DNA of 64,000 bases from positions 1-64,000 of the forward strand of contig JAFGHX010000465.1 in the NCBI GenBank assembly GCA_016929905.1. Direction: 5' to 3'. The translations under genes were made by a program, and so were the position numbers. Position 1 is the first letter of the stretch; each line of letters opens with the position of its first letter. This document shows positions 18,237-27,447 of this stretch, piece after piece. The DNA comes from Kiritimatiellia bacterium (lineage in GTDB: Bacteria; Verrucomicrobiota; Kiritimatiellia; JAFGHX01). Below the pieces are notes generated by a model. It saw nothing but the letters and a program-made list of their open reading frames with translations, was not told where the DNA came from and made no database searches.

Positions 18237-18254
18237 TTGTGGAGGGTGTTACAG

Positions 18255-19805
18255 ATGAGGAATACGTTGCTCGCCGGGTTGGTCTTATGGACGGCAAATG
18301 CCGGTAGCGAGCCGCACGCGCCGAAAACGGGGCGGCCTTGCGGGGCACTCACATCCGCCCCGCCCTCGCTCACCCAGGTCGGGTGGACGAGTCCGGATGA
18401 GGCGCCTGACTGGCCGGCGCTGAGGAGGGCCGCGGGCCGTATCGTGGGCGTCACAACGAAGGAAGCCCTTTCAAACGCGCTTGCCCAGGCACAGCCGGGC
18501 GACTACATCTGCATTCGCGATTCGGTCCGTACGGTCGATTGGTCGGGCTTCCGCACCACTGTCGACGGCACCGCCGAAAGGCCCATTGTGATAGGACCGG
18601 AGACGGAGCGTGCGGTTACGTTCACGGCGGAGAGGCCTTTCCTCTGGATACGTGTGACGAATGACCGGTACGTTGTCGGCGGATTTCGGTTCCACAATTT
18701 CGGCCACGGGGTGTTTCATGTTCGGAACGGCGCCGATTGCCGGTTCACGCGGCTGGACATGCGCAACGTGGGCCGGTCGGATCCGCACGCATGGGCATGG
18801 GAGGTCTCCAGCGGATCGGCGCGGACGCGGATCGATCACTGCTACATGACGGAACTTGTGAAGACGGGGCGTTTCAATGTCAAGGATCCTGCGCAAGAAC
18901 CGCTGTCGACCGGGTGCCGCTTCGACCACAATACGATGGAAGGGCTGATGAAGGGCGGCAGCACCTTCTGCCAACTGGGTCAGGGTGACTTCCTTACCAA
19001 CAACCGGGCCGACCCGAGCGACAACGGCGGGCAGTGGAATCTGGGCGTTCTGTTCGAGTACAACTACATCAACTCGATCAAGGGCCGTTACGGCGAACAG
19101 CCTTCCGTCAAGTCGTCGGGTCACGTCATTCGCTACAACTACTGGCGCGGCGGACGCGGCGTTCCGAAACTGCGCCAGTGTCACCGCACGCGAGTATACG
19201 GCAACTTCTTCGAAAGCCTGGAGAAGGACACCGTAACACCTTTGTCGATGAATGGCTCGAATCTTCACGTCTACGGCAACATTATCGACATGACGCACGG
19301 AAAGGCTGACTGCGGCATTCGCACGCTGATGGGCGGGTTCCTGCGCAACACGGCTTACCCCCAGTGCCGAAACGTCATCATCGAGCACAACACGATCGTC
19401 AATCCGAACGGGCATTTCAAGCATGCGTCGGTCGTGGCGAACTTCTCCCAGGCGCTCACTCGGAACCATGCCGGGTGCGAGAACGAGATCTGGCGCAACA
19501 ATCTCATCGTCGCCGACACCGGAGCCTATGCAGCGCCGGTGTCCGTGGTGGTGACGTCGCCCGTGCCGCCCGTGTCGTTGTCGGCTCTGAACAATCTCGT
19601 CTGTGGCTCCGCTGCGCCAGGCGGACTGTTGACCGTCTACGGCACGAACACCGTGACGGGCGATCCCCGGCTGGACCACGCGTACAGGCCGGCGCCGGGA
19701 AGCCCGGCGATCAAGGCCGGCGCGTCGATCGGCACGGAGATCCAGGACTACTACGGCCGACCGATCAGGGGGCGACCGGATATCGGCGCGGTGCAGACGT
19801 TCTGA
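18255..19805 (+). CDS. PL6-family polysaccharide lyase (alginate lyase/chondroitinase B-like)
   Basis: 516 residues with a short N-terminal export-like segment (RNTLLAGLVLWTANAGS). It folds as a right-handed beta-helix. The PL6 catalytic pair is in place: Lys286 in SVKSSGHVIRYN and Arg307 in KLRQCHRTRVYGNFF, 21 residues apart, as in the characterised family members (AlyGC and chondroitinase B, from memory). PL6 enzymes cleave uronate-containing chains by beta-elimination, chiefly alginate or dermatan sulfate. Which one applies here cannot be decided. The C-terminal tail DYYGRPIRGRPDIGAVQTF is the usual end of such proteins. The start at 18255 has GGAGG nine bases upstream. A second PL6 gene is at 27448-28992. 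Confidence 0.85.
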   Translation: MRNTLLAGLVLWTANAGSEPHAPKTGRPCGALTSAPPSLTQVGWTSPDEAPDWPALRRAAGRIVGVTTKEALSNALAQAQPGDYICIRDSVRTVDWSGFRTTVDGTAERPIVIGPETERAVTFTAERPFLWIRVTNDRYVVGGFRFHNFGHGVFHVRNGADCRFTRLDMRNVGRSDPHAWAWEVSSGSARTRIDHCYMTELVKTGRFNVKDPAQEPLSTGCRFDHNTMEGLMKGGSTFCQLGQGDFLTNNRADPSDNGGQWNLGVLFEYNYINSIKGRYGEQPSVKSSGHVIRYNYWRGGRGVPKLRQCHRTRVYGNFFESLEKDTVTPLSMNGSNLHVYGNIIDMTHGKADCGIRTLMGGFLRNTAYPQCRNVIIEHNTIVNPNGHFKHASVVANFSQALTRNHAGCENEIWRNNLIVADTGAYAAPVSVVVTSPVPPVSLSALNNLVCGSAAPGGLLTVYGTNTVTGDPRLDHAYRPAPGSPAIKAGASIGTEIQDYYGRPIRGRPDIGAVQTF

Positions 19806-19903
19806 GGCTTGATCGAGAAAGCCGATCAGCCTCCGGCTGAAGTCGGGAACTTGCCCGAGAACCCGATTTTGCCCAAGGCTTTCGCGACGAGCGAATCATA
19901 GTA

Positions 19904-19976
19904 GGACGGGCTTTCCATCCTGTCCCGCACAACCATGGACCGACGGGAAACGGGGACGGGCTGGAAAGCCCGTCCC
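19904..19976. repeat. Inverted repeat GGGACGGGCTTTCCA
   Basis: GGACGGGCTTTCCATCC near 19904 and GGGGACGGGCTGGAAAGCCC near 19952 form mixed direct and inverted copies of one word. They lie between the convergent PL6 gene and heparinase-like gene. They could act as a bidirectional terminator, though no T-tract follows. The rest of the 241-base gap (19806-20046) is featureless. Confidence 0.45.
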
Positions 19977-20046
19977 ACGGCGAGGTGACAAGGCTTACGA
20001 CAGAGTCTCGTATTGGTCATATCCGGCGCGCAACTCCCTTCGCGCC

Positions 20047-23000
20047 TCACGGCCCGCTGTCCGTCAGCCAGACGCGCGCCCGGTAGAGGGCGGCCCCGCC
20101 TGTGCCCGGGTCCGTCAGGCGCACGGTTTGCCCGGTCCCGAGGATGTCCTCATAACCCGGTACGGCCCGCCACAGGCCCGTTGCACTTCCGGGATCGCAC
20201 TGCTCCAGCGCGTAGTGCCGCGCCAGGTCCGCGTAGCCGGCGCCGGCCGCGGCGGCGGTGGCAAACGAGACCTGGATCCGCCCGCTCTGGATCGCGACGT
20301 TCACGCTGAAGAAGCGGCTGCCGTCCGCCGGGTTGGTGCCGGCGATGTATTCTTCACGGTTCGACAGGCCGTCGCCGTCCGGGTCGTCATCGGCATCCCA
20401 CGAGCCCGTCGTTCCGAACGCGGCCTTTTCCCAGTCGTCGCGTAAGCCGTCTCCTTCCGCATCTTCGGACTGGGCGAGCGGTGCGCCGACCAGCGTGAGA
20501 GCCAGATCGATATACAGGTCGCTGCTGCCGAGTGTGCCGTTCAGGACCTGAACGGCGGCGACGTTGGCGCCGCGGACCAGTTGCGGCATGGCGCCGCCGC
20601 TCAGCGTTGCGGACCAGTCGCGCGGCTCCAGCGAAGAGGCGGCCAGCGCATCGAACGGCAGCTCGCCCTCGGGCGCATTGACGCGCGCCGCCTCCTGCCC
20701 GTTGATCCAGAGGATGAACCCGTCGTCGTATCGGCCGTCGAGCTGGATGGCGCTGACGGCGCACGGATCCGCCACTTCGAACGTGCGCCGCAGGAAGAGG
20801 CACGGATAGCGGCCCGTCATGTCGTCGAGCCGCGTGCCGAACGGGCCCTCCTCCGCTTCCTCGCCGGGCGATGGGTATCCGAACGGGGCAGGGCCCTGCG
20901 GCCAGCCTGCAGCGTCGAAACGGGGCAGCCGCCACCCGTCGGGCGGAGGCGCCGTTCCCTTGCGGTATTTCCACACCGTGCCGCGCGGGACGGTGGCGGC
21001 GTTGTCCTGCATCTCGAGTTCGGTGAGCGCCAACGCGTTGAGATAGGCGACGTTGCCGCCCGCGATTTCCACGCGAACCACCAGCCGGCCGCCGGCGCTT
21101 CGGATCTCGGCGAACCGCACGACATCGCCCGCCTGCGTATTCTCGCCGGTACAGACCGTGGCGGACGGGTCGTCGGGGCCCGCGTATTCGGTGCCCGCCG
21201 AACTGCGGTTCACGAAGGTGTCCACCTCCGCGATCGTCATCCGCGTGAGCCGGTCCGTGTACCCGCCGGCGCGGTTGCCGAACAGGACCAGCTCGTACGC
21301 GCGGGCCGGGTCCAGCCCGGTGAAGGTGAGCTTGATGCGGCTCTCCGCGGTGGTAATGTAGCCGTTACAGTCGAGCACGCCGTGGAACGCGTCGTAGGCC
21401 GGGGTGCCTTCGGCCGGATTCGAGCTGCCGTAGTTGGCCACGCCGCTGCCGTTGTCGATGGCCAGGCTGATCCCCGCCGGCTTGCCCGTCTGATAGTCGA
21501 GCAGGACCGCCGAACCCTGGCTGTTCGTCGTGAGGTTCGCGCTCGGCTGGCCGCTGAGCCAGCCGAGATCGTGGACCATCCGCCGCGTCGGGACCAGGTG
21601 CGGCCCGTCATCGTCCCGGATCGTGTACGGATAGGCGGCGATCGCGCCGAGCCGCGCGTTGACGGGCGCCGCAAGCGTGATCAGCACCGTCTCGTCGGCT
21701 TCGCGCAGCCCGTCGTCCACGATCCGGAGCGGCAGGTTCCGGACCGTCTCGCCAGGCGCGAACGTGAGTGTGCCGGCGCTCAGCGTGTAGTCGGCCCCGG
21801 CCGTGGCCGTGCCGGCCAGGGTGTAGCCGACGGTCGCGGCAAGCGCGCTCGGCGCGCTGAGCCGTACCGGCAGCGCAGGCGCCGCCAGGCTCTCCAGTTC
21901 GATGGCGCCGGTCCGGTCGAACCCGACGAGCGGGGTCGCATCCGTGAAATGCGCCGTGGCGACGGCGCTCGGCGCGTAGCCCGCCGCGTAGGCGCGCGCG
22001 CGCACCGCGCAGGTCGCGCTGAGGGTGAACCGCCCCGTGTAGCGCGCCGATTCCGGCGTTGGCGTGCGCCCGTCGGTCGTGTAATGGACCGTGCTGCCGG
22101 CGGTCGGCGCCGTGATCGTCACGCGGATCGACCCCACGAATTCGGCCTCCGCCGGACTGATCGCCGGGCGCGCCGCGGGGGACAGGCCGGAGGCGGCCGC
22201 GGTCAGGCTCATGTCCATGACGAGGTCGCTGCTGCCCGCGTCGGTCTGATGCACCTCGACGGCCAGCACGTTGGCGCCCCGCACCAGCTTGGCTGCCTGG
22301 CCGCTGATGTCGATCTCCTCGTACGCGCTGCCTTCGTGGCTGGCGGCAAGCGTCTGATACGTGACCGTGCCGGCCGGCATCGCCCGGCGCAGCAGCTCCT
22401 GGCCGTTCAGGTACGCGACGAACCCGTCGTCGTAGCGCGCGCTGAGCGTGAGCGTGCTGAGAGTGACCGGCTCAACAGCCACGTCAAACCGCTTGCGGAA
22501 ATAGGTCGTGATGTGCTTGTTCGCGGGATCCAACCCATAGCTGAGCGTCGTGTTCAGATACGTTTCGCCGTAGCCGAGCGGGCCCGGACCCTGTTTCCAG
22601 CCGGAATCGTTGAACGAGGCCGGGCGCCAGCCGGTGCCCAGATTCGTGCCGCTGTCGTTGTAGCGCCACGTGCCCGCCTTGCCGATCAGAACCGCCGCGT
22701 CGACCGCAAAGGCCAGTTCGCGGTTGCCCGCCGGTACCGACACGCGGACCGCGCCCGGCTCCGTCCGGAGCGGCGCGGCTGCCGCGCCGTCGATCCGCAC
22801 GCCCGTCAGCCCCGGCGCGTAGAAGGTGACTTCGGTGCCCGGCGAGACGATCCGGCCGTCGGTCTCGCACACGTACAGGCTGACGTCGCCGTCGGCGCAG
22901 AATCCGAACAGGGCGGCCGCTCCGTCGTCGAACAGACGGCCGCCGCCCACGAAATAGCGCGTCACGCGCGTGCCCTCCCGGCGGTGGAAGCAGGCACGCC

Positions 23001-24912
23001 CGCGGAAACAGACCCCGTCGTGCTCGGCGACCGTCACCCCGTCGCTTTCCAGCGCGGTGTCGATCGCGCCCGCGGCGTGCGCGAGCCGGGCGCCCGTGCA
23101 GCCGGGCCCGGCGATCCGTGTGAACTCCGGCTTCGGATGCGCCGCGTTGTGCGGGTAGACGACCGTCACCATCCGGCGCGGAACATCGGGCTCGAGCGTG
23201 TAGTTCGCGCGCGCGCAGCGGCCCTTGATCGCGTTGTAGTGGTCGAGCCCCAGATCGCTCGTCACAATCTCGACGGAGTCCGGCGGCGTCCCGTAGAACA
23301 GCGTCGCGTACTCCCCGCTCTGACCGTAGATGGCGAACCGGTACTCGCGCGCCGCCGCCACCACCGTTTCCGCCGTGCTGCGCGGATGCAGCAGTACGTT
23401 CGCTTCCGCGCCGCGCAGGCCCGTCTCAACTTCGTCGAACAGCAGGACGTAGCCGTCCGCGCCGCCGGAGGGGTGCACCATGCACAGCGCGCGGGTGTGC
23501 GCGCCGTTCGGGAGCGCACCGCCGGAACCGGCCCGTGCGTAGTCCAGGTCCAGCCCCGTCAACCCTTCCTCGATCCCGGCACCGTACTTCTGCACGTGGT
23601 CGACTCCGTTTATCAGAACCGTGTTGCACGAACGCGCGTCTTCGTTCAGGTAGCCCCAGTTCGCGTCCCCGTCGCGGTTGTCACCCGAGTTCTGGATCAC
23701 GTTATGCCCGTACGCGCAGAACTGGAACGCGTTCACCTCCTTGTGCGTGTGCGAGGTCATGTTGACCTTCTTGCTCACGCAGAAGAGGGCCGCCATCAAC
23801 GACGCGGGCTGCGGGGGCCGCTCCCAGAAGAAGGCCGCTTGCTCGAAACACCGGCTGGCGGGCGGCTCCGGCTCGTGCTCGTCGTAGCCCGGTTCCAGCA
23901 GTAGATAGTCCAGCAACTGTGGCTCGTGGTTGAGGTGCCCGAATTGCCAGAGGCAATGCCGGGCAGCCTTGGCCGAGAAACGCTGAATCGCATAGCTGGG
24001 GAACTTGCCCGGCCCGGCGTCCGCGCCCGTATCGCCGAACGTGAGGTACGTGTGGAACGGCGTCTGGCCGTACGCGTACAGCCATTCGTAAAACGCGATC
24101 AGCCCCGGGTTGTTGTAGTAGCTGCGGTCCACGCCCGTGAACTCGAGCACGTCCATGAAATGCATCTTGCCGTCGCGATTCGGGTCCAGCCCGCCAAAAC
24201 GACCATGACCGTAGCCCATGCCTTCCTTGTAGATGCCGTCCGGAGCGGCGAAATCCTCAAAGTGGTCGTGGTACGCTTGGATCGCTTCGTTCAAACGCGA
24301 CGGGTTCGCGCCGGTATACAGGTCCCAGGTGCCCACGGCTCCAATATAGCTCGGAAACCAGCCGCCGTGCTCCCAGAGGAAGTCGGCTCCCACGCGCAGG
24401 GCCGCTTCGATACGCGTCCGCTCCGCTGAAGTCAGATCGTCACGGATGATGTCCAGCGCCAGAACCGAGTTGATCAGGCACGACGACAACGGAACCTTGT
24501 CGCCCCAGTCGCCGTCCGGCTTGAGGTTGCGGTTGATGACCTCCCAGTTGTTCAGCCGCTTCACAAGCGCGTCCTTGTACTTCGCGCGGTTCGGTGGGTC
24601 CAGAATGTACGCCAGCGCGCCCGCACTGACCTGAATCCGAATGTGTTGGACGTTTGACGGGACCGTCGAGCTGCTGATCCACTTCATCGCCGTGCTCTTC
24701 ATTTCCTTCCACGGCGACTTCGCGGCGCGCGCTTGCAGCTCCGCGTAGTTCGATTCCTTCACGATCAGAAACGGATGCTCCGCAACGGCCGGCTCAAGCA
24801 GGAACCGACCAAGTAGAAGCATGCCGATAAGCACGAGACAGTGCCCGGCACCCTCGCGCCGGGCCGGATGCCTTGACGGGTAACGATCCGACGAGGTCGT
24901 AGGACTTCTCAT
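20047..24912 (-). CDS. Secreted heparinase II/III-like polysaccharide lyase with multidomain C-terminus
   Basis: 1621 residues. A basic leader and hydrophobic core (LVLIGMLLLGRFLLEPAVA) form a signal peptide. Residues 45-340 are an alpha/alpha toroid of alginate/heparinase lyase type (GDWGDKVPLSSCLINSVLAL, GIYKEGMGYGHGRF). Residues 370-720 match the heparinase II/III sandwich with candidate catalytic His in MTSHTHKEVNAF. Then come a galactose-binding-like module (YDDGFVAYLNGQELLRRAMP), a chitobiase-type domain (GSTVHYTTDGRTPTPESARY), a Calx-beta domain (GADYTLSAGTLTFAPGET), a second YDDGF module, and thrombospondin type-3 repeats (DPDGDGLSNREEYIAG). The later domains are shared with the CE15-like protein. 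The start follows AGGAGAAGAGAA. A 17-base palindromic motif lies upstream at 25094-25110. Confidence 0.85.
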   Translation of the reverse strand: MRSPTTSSDRYPSRHPARREGAGHCLVLIGMLLLGRFLLEPAVAEHPFLIVKESNYAELQARAAKSPWKEMKSTAMKWISSSTVPSNVQHIRIQVSAGALAYILDPPNRAKYKDALVKRLNNWEVINRNLKPDGDWGDKVPLSSCLINSVLALDIIRDDLTSAERTRIEAALRVGADFLWEHGGWFPSYIGAVGTWDLYTGANPSRLNEAIQAYHDHFEDFAAPDGIYKEGMGYGHGRFGGLDPNRDGKMHFMDVLEFTGVDRSYYNNPGLIAFYEWLYAYGQTPFHTYLTFGDTGADAGPGKFPSYAIQRFSAKAARHCLWQFGHLNHEPQLLDYLLLEPGYDEHEPEPPASRCFEQAAFFWERPPQPASLMAALFCVSKKVNMTSHTHKEVNAFQFCAYGHNVIQNSGDNRDGDANWGYLNEDARSCNTVLINGVDHVQKYGAGIEEGLTGLDLDYARAGSGGALPNGAHTRALCMVHPSGGADGYVLLFDEVETGLRGAEANVLLHPRSTAETVVAAAREYRFAIYGQSGEYATLFYGTPPDSVEIVTSDLGLDHYNAIKGRCARANYTLEPDVPRRMVTVVYPHNAAHPKPEFTRIAGPGCTGARLAHAAGAIDTALESDGVTVAEHDGVCFRGRACFHRREGTRVTRYFVGGGRLFDDGAAALFGFCADGDVSLYVCETDGRIVSPGTEVTFYAPGLTGVRIDGAAAAPLRTEPGAVRVSVPAGNRELAFAVDAAVLIGKAGTWRYNDSGTNLGTGWRPASFNDSGWKQGPGPLGYGETYLNTTLSYGLDPANKHITTYFRKRFDVAVEPVTLSTLTLSARYDDGFVAYLNGQELLRRAMPAGTVTYQTLAASHEGSAYEEIDISGQAAKLVRGANVLAVEVHQTDAGSSDLVMDMSLTAAASGLSPAARPAISPAEAEFVGSIRVTITAPTAGSTVHYTTDGRTPTPESARYTGRFTLSATCAVRARAYAAGYAPSAVATAHFTDATPLVGFDRTGAIELESLAAPALPVRLSAPSALAATVGYTLAGTATAGADYTLSAGTLTFAPGETVRNLPLRIVDDGLREADETVLITLAAPVNARLGAIAAYPYTIRDDDGPHLVPTRRMVHDLGWLSGQPSANLTTNSQGSAVLLDYQTGKPAGISLAIDNGSGVANYGSSNPAEGTPAYDAFHGVLDCNGYITTAESRIKLTFTGLDPARAYELVLFGNRAGGYTDRLTRMTIAEVDTFVNRSSAGTEYAGPDDPSATVCTGENTQAGDVVRFAEIRSAGGRLVVRVEIAGGNVAYLNALALTELEMQDNAATVPRGTVWKYRKGTAPPPDGWRLPRFDAAGWPQGPAPFGYPSPGEEAEEGPFGTRLDDMTGRYPCLFLRRTFEVADPCAVSAIQLDGRYDDGFILWINGQEAARVNAPEGELPFDALAASSLEPRDWSATLSGGAMPQLVRGANVAAVQVLNGTLGSSDLYIDLALTLVGAPLAQSEDAEGDGLRDDWEKAAFGTTGSWDADDDPDGDGLSNREEYIAGTNPADGSRFFSVNVAIQSGRIQVSFATAAAAGAGYADLARHYALEQCDPGSATGLWRAVPGYEDILGTGQTVRLTDPGTGGAALYRARVWLTDSGP

Positions 24913-25093
24913 TTCTCTTCTCCTGTTCTATCCCCCCGCGCTCGAATTAACAGAGCCGGCCGAACGCGCCGTGCGCGACTCGGCAGCCGATTGGGTGGCT
25001 GTCTGCTTCCTCCTCCTTTCTTGACGGTTTTCGGCCTGGTTCGCAGCCAGTCCCTTACGTTTCAGACTGATCTATCAGACGTTCATAAAAATT

Positions 25094-25110
25094 ATACTTA
25101 TACCTATAAG
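25094..25110. promoter_or_regulatory. Candidate operator of the second GntR-LacI regulator (site A)
   Basis: ATACTTATACCTATAAG matches 15 of 17 bases of the palindrome ATACTTATAAGTATAAG at 38183-38199 upstream of the regulator gene. It sits in an AT-rich promoter-like stretch about 180 bases upstream of the heparinase-like gene (start 24912). The rest of 24913-25163 shows nothing else. Confidence 0.55.
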
Positions 25111-25163
25111 CTGAAATATACGATACATCATATTGTGGTTAATTTGTCTGCATGTTGTGTGTG

Positions 25164-27419
25164 TTATGAAAGTGTCAAGCAGCGGTCTACGCCCCCGCGC
25201 GTCGCATGGAAAGCCTGGCGTGCGCGGGCGCGTCCTGGGTGTGGGCCGTCTTCCTGTTCGTCCCCAAGCAGCCGCGCCGTTCCCGGCGCCGACGCGTTCT
25301 CATGTGCTGTTGCGACGCCGGCGAAGGCCAGGACGGTGTGTGTTTGGAGTCTTTCCACCGTTACGGCCGTGGTGCCGTTCTCATGGGTCACATGGACCCG
25401 GCCCGAGGTCGTCGGCGAGGTTACCTTCAGGCCTGCGCCGGGGACACGGACCCGAATGGGCCCTGTCGGCACCACGTCTTCGACGCTGATCTGGCTGCTG
25501 AACCCTGCCATACGGCAGAGGGTCGCCGGCTGGTTGAGCAGGTGCAGGACCAATCGTCCGGGTTGTTGCCATGCGGTGACGACTACGTTCGGAGGTGCGT
25601 CGGTCGTGAACGGGAGCGGGACGTCGGCGATGAGCCGGCGGACGAGTTCACGGCTTCGCCGGTTCGGGTTCTGGGCGTAATCGGACCCGATAGCCGGGGC
25701 GATGAACACGGCGCGGCCCTTGCCGACCGCGCGTTGACACACGGCGACGTCGCACGGTTCGGCGCCGGCCCGCGGTGCCGGGGATCTGTCCCTGCGCCCC
25801 GGCGGCGTGCGTTCGGCTCTGGCCAAAACGCAGACATCCTGCTCGACCGCGACCAGACGCGCCTTGCCGGAGACCATGTAGCGGGCGGGCAGGGGGGGAG
25901 ACATGCCGGTCCGGCGCAGCAGGGGCATCGCAAGCGGTTCCAGGATGGCGTGTGTGAGGGCGTGGCTGCGTGCCCGAATGCCCAGCAGGCCGTCGAGCAG
26001 GCCGGCCTCGCGTTCGGTGCCGTCCGGGTTCTTGATGCCGGTCTCGCCGGTGACGAGCAGGAGTCCGCCGTCGTTCACGTACCGGCGCAGGACATCGAGC
26101 GCCTCATCCTGCATGCACGGCACATCGGGCAGGATCAGAACGGGATATTGGCGCAGCGTTTCGTCGAATTGGTTATCCAGCACGATTTCGAACGGGATGT
26201 GTAGGGCGTTGAGCAGGAAGCCCATGCCGTAGACGGTGTCCACCGCGGGTTTGTGTTTGGCCGCGTGCGTGCGAGCGCCGTCCGTAGCCGGCCAGGCGAA
26301 ATCCTTGGTGGCGCCGGAAAAGACGAGCCCGCAGACCCGTACCGGCTCGCCGCCGACGAAGCCGGCGAGCGGCCGGAGCGCGGCGGATATCTCGGCGAGC
26401 GTCTCCGCGCATTCGCGCGGATGCAGCGCGATGCCGAAGCTGGCGTACCCGCCGGCCGTGGCGGCGGCCTGCGCGTAGAAGATGTTGCCGGCCGGGTCGG
26501 GATTCGGCCGTGACGGGTAGCCGAGCTTGGCGCCGTCGAGCAGATGAACCCAGACCTCCGGCGGGTAGCGGCCGTTCAGCGCCCGCAAGACCTTGGTCTG
26601 CATCTGGACGGTGAGCGCGGTACCCTCGCCGGCGATCATCTGGTCGATCGCGCGATGTCGCAGCGGGCTGCCGCCGACCGCGCCCATGTAGTAGCGGTTG
26701 AAGAAGTTGAAGGCCAGCAGCTTCTTCGGGCACCGGTCCCGCACGTGGGCGCCGAGCGCGGCCCAGTAGTCTTCAAAGAAATCGTAGCGCCACAGCACAA
26801 AGCGCCGGAAGACCGGGTCGGCCCAGTCGATCCGCTTCGGGATCGGCTCGCCGGTCGCATCGCGGAAGGCGCGCGCGCAGCGCTCGCAGCAGCAGGTCCA
26901 GCGGTACCCGTCGGCCGCGCCGGTATAGAGGCGCGAGCCGTCGAACCAGATGGCGTCGAACCCGAGGTCGTTCAACACCTCGACACAGTATTCTTTCAGC
27001 ATCTCGCCGTAGGGCGACAGGAGGCAGGGCATCGTGGCCGGGCCGGGTTCGTCGGCCAGGCGTTCGGGCCCGCGCAGGAATTCGACCTGCCAGTCGGGGT
27101 GTTCGGCCACGAGCAGCGGGGCGGTGCTGAGGTATTCCCAGCTCACCATCACGATCCCGCGCCGGTGCCCTTCCTCGACCAGCCACGGGTACAGATCGGT
27201 CGCGACGTCCTTCCGGTAGGGCAGCACCTTGCTGGGGAACAGGGGGTAGGAGCCCTTGGCCGCGACGCTGTACCACCACGCGTCCACGCCGCAGGCCTGC
27301 AGGATGTCGAGGATTTCGAGCAGTTCATCCTTCGTATGCGGGCGCACGCGCGGGCGATATTCCACGCGCAGCAGCGTTTCCGTGTATCCCCCGCCAATCG
27401 CGTCCGGTCGATAGGCCAT
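25164..27419 (-). CDS. Putative glycoside hydrolase (HGH6-like barrel with beta-galactosidase-trimerisation-like domain)
   Basis: 751 residues, apparently cytoplasmic. The start at 27419 (MAYRPDAIGGGYTETLL) follows GAGGAGTCAAGAAT. The frame runs 75 codons further upstream but overlaps the lyase gene and is low-complexity. The N-terminal TIM barrel (GVDAWWYSVAAKGSYPLFPS, LGFDAIWFDGSRLY, WTCCCERCARAFRDATG) resembles the hypothetical glycosyl hydrolase 6/alpha-fucosidase-like group. The middle (VLILPDVPCMQDEALDVLRR, NDGGLLLVTGETG) is the flavodoxin-like domain found in GH42-type enzymes. The final 40 residues are arginine-rich and may not be part of the fold. It probably belongs with the lyase gene 28 bases upstream. 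Confidence 0.75.
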   Translation of the reverse strand: MAYRPDAIGGGYTETLLRVEYRPRVRPHTKDELLEILDILQACGVDAWWYSVAAKGSYPLFPSKVLPYRKDVATDLYPWLVEEGHRRGIVMVSWEYLSTAPLLVAEHPDWQVEFLRGPERLADEPGPATMPCLLSPYGEMLKEYCVEVLNDLGFDAIWFDGSRLYTGAADGYRWTCCCERCARAFRDATGEPIPKRIDWADPVFRRFVLWRYDFFEDYWAALGAHVRDRCPKKLLAFNFFNRYYMGAVGGSPLRHRAIDQMIAGEGTALTVQMQTKVLRALNGRYPPEVWVHLLDGAKLGYPSRPNPDPAGNIFYAQAAATAGGYASFGIALHPRECAETLAEISAALRPLAGFVGGEPVRVCGLVFSGATKDFAWPATDGARTHAAKHKPAVDTVYGMGFLLNALHIPFEIVLDNQFDETLRQYPVLILPDVPCMQDEALDVLRRYVNDGGLLLVTGETGIKNPDGTEREAGLLDGLLGIRARSHALTHAILEPLAMPLLRRTGMSPPLPARYMVSGKARLVAVEQDVCVLARAERTPPGRRDRSPAPRAGAEPCDVAVCQRAVGKGRAVFIAPAIGSDYAQNPNRRSRELVRRLIADVPLPFTTDAPPNVVVTAWQQPGRLVLHLLNQPATLCRMAGFSSQISVEDVVPTGPIRVRVPGAGLKVTSPTTSGRVHVTHENGTTAVTVERLQTHTVLAFAGVATAHENASAPGTARLLGDEQEDGPHPGRARARQAFHATRGGVDRCLTLS

Positions 27420-27447
27420 ATTCTTGACTCCTCGCTTGTCCGGGCGC

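Larger units (their letters stand above)
17952..18254. other. Divergent intergenic region (303 bases)
   Basis: Separates the divergent glycosidase-like gene (start 17951) and PL6 lyase gene (start 18255). It contains a half copy of the 112-bp palindromic element (18026-18068) and a perfect inverted repeat (18217-18236) close to the PL6 start. No gene is seen. Confidence 0.5.

Noticed and set aside
187..23904. Long open frames on the opposite strand of the big minus-strand genes (for example 187-2868, 6161-8422, 11799-15155 and 20581-23904 on plus)
   Set aside because: GC-rich DNA gives open antisense frames. Translations are Arg/Gly/Ala/Val-rich, lack domains and signal peptides, and overlap genes with clear families.
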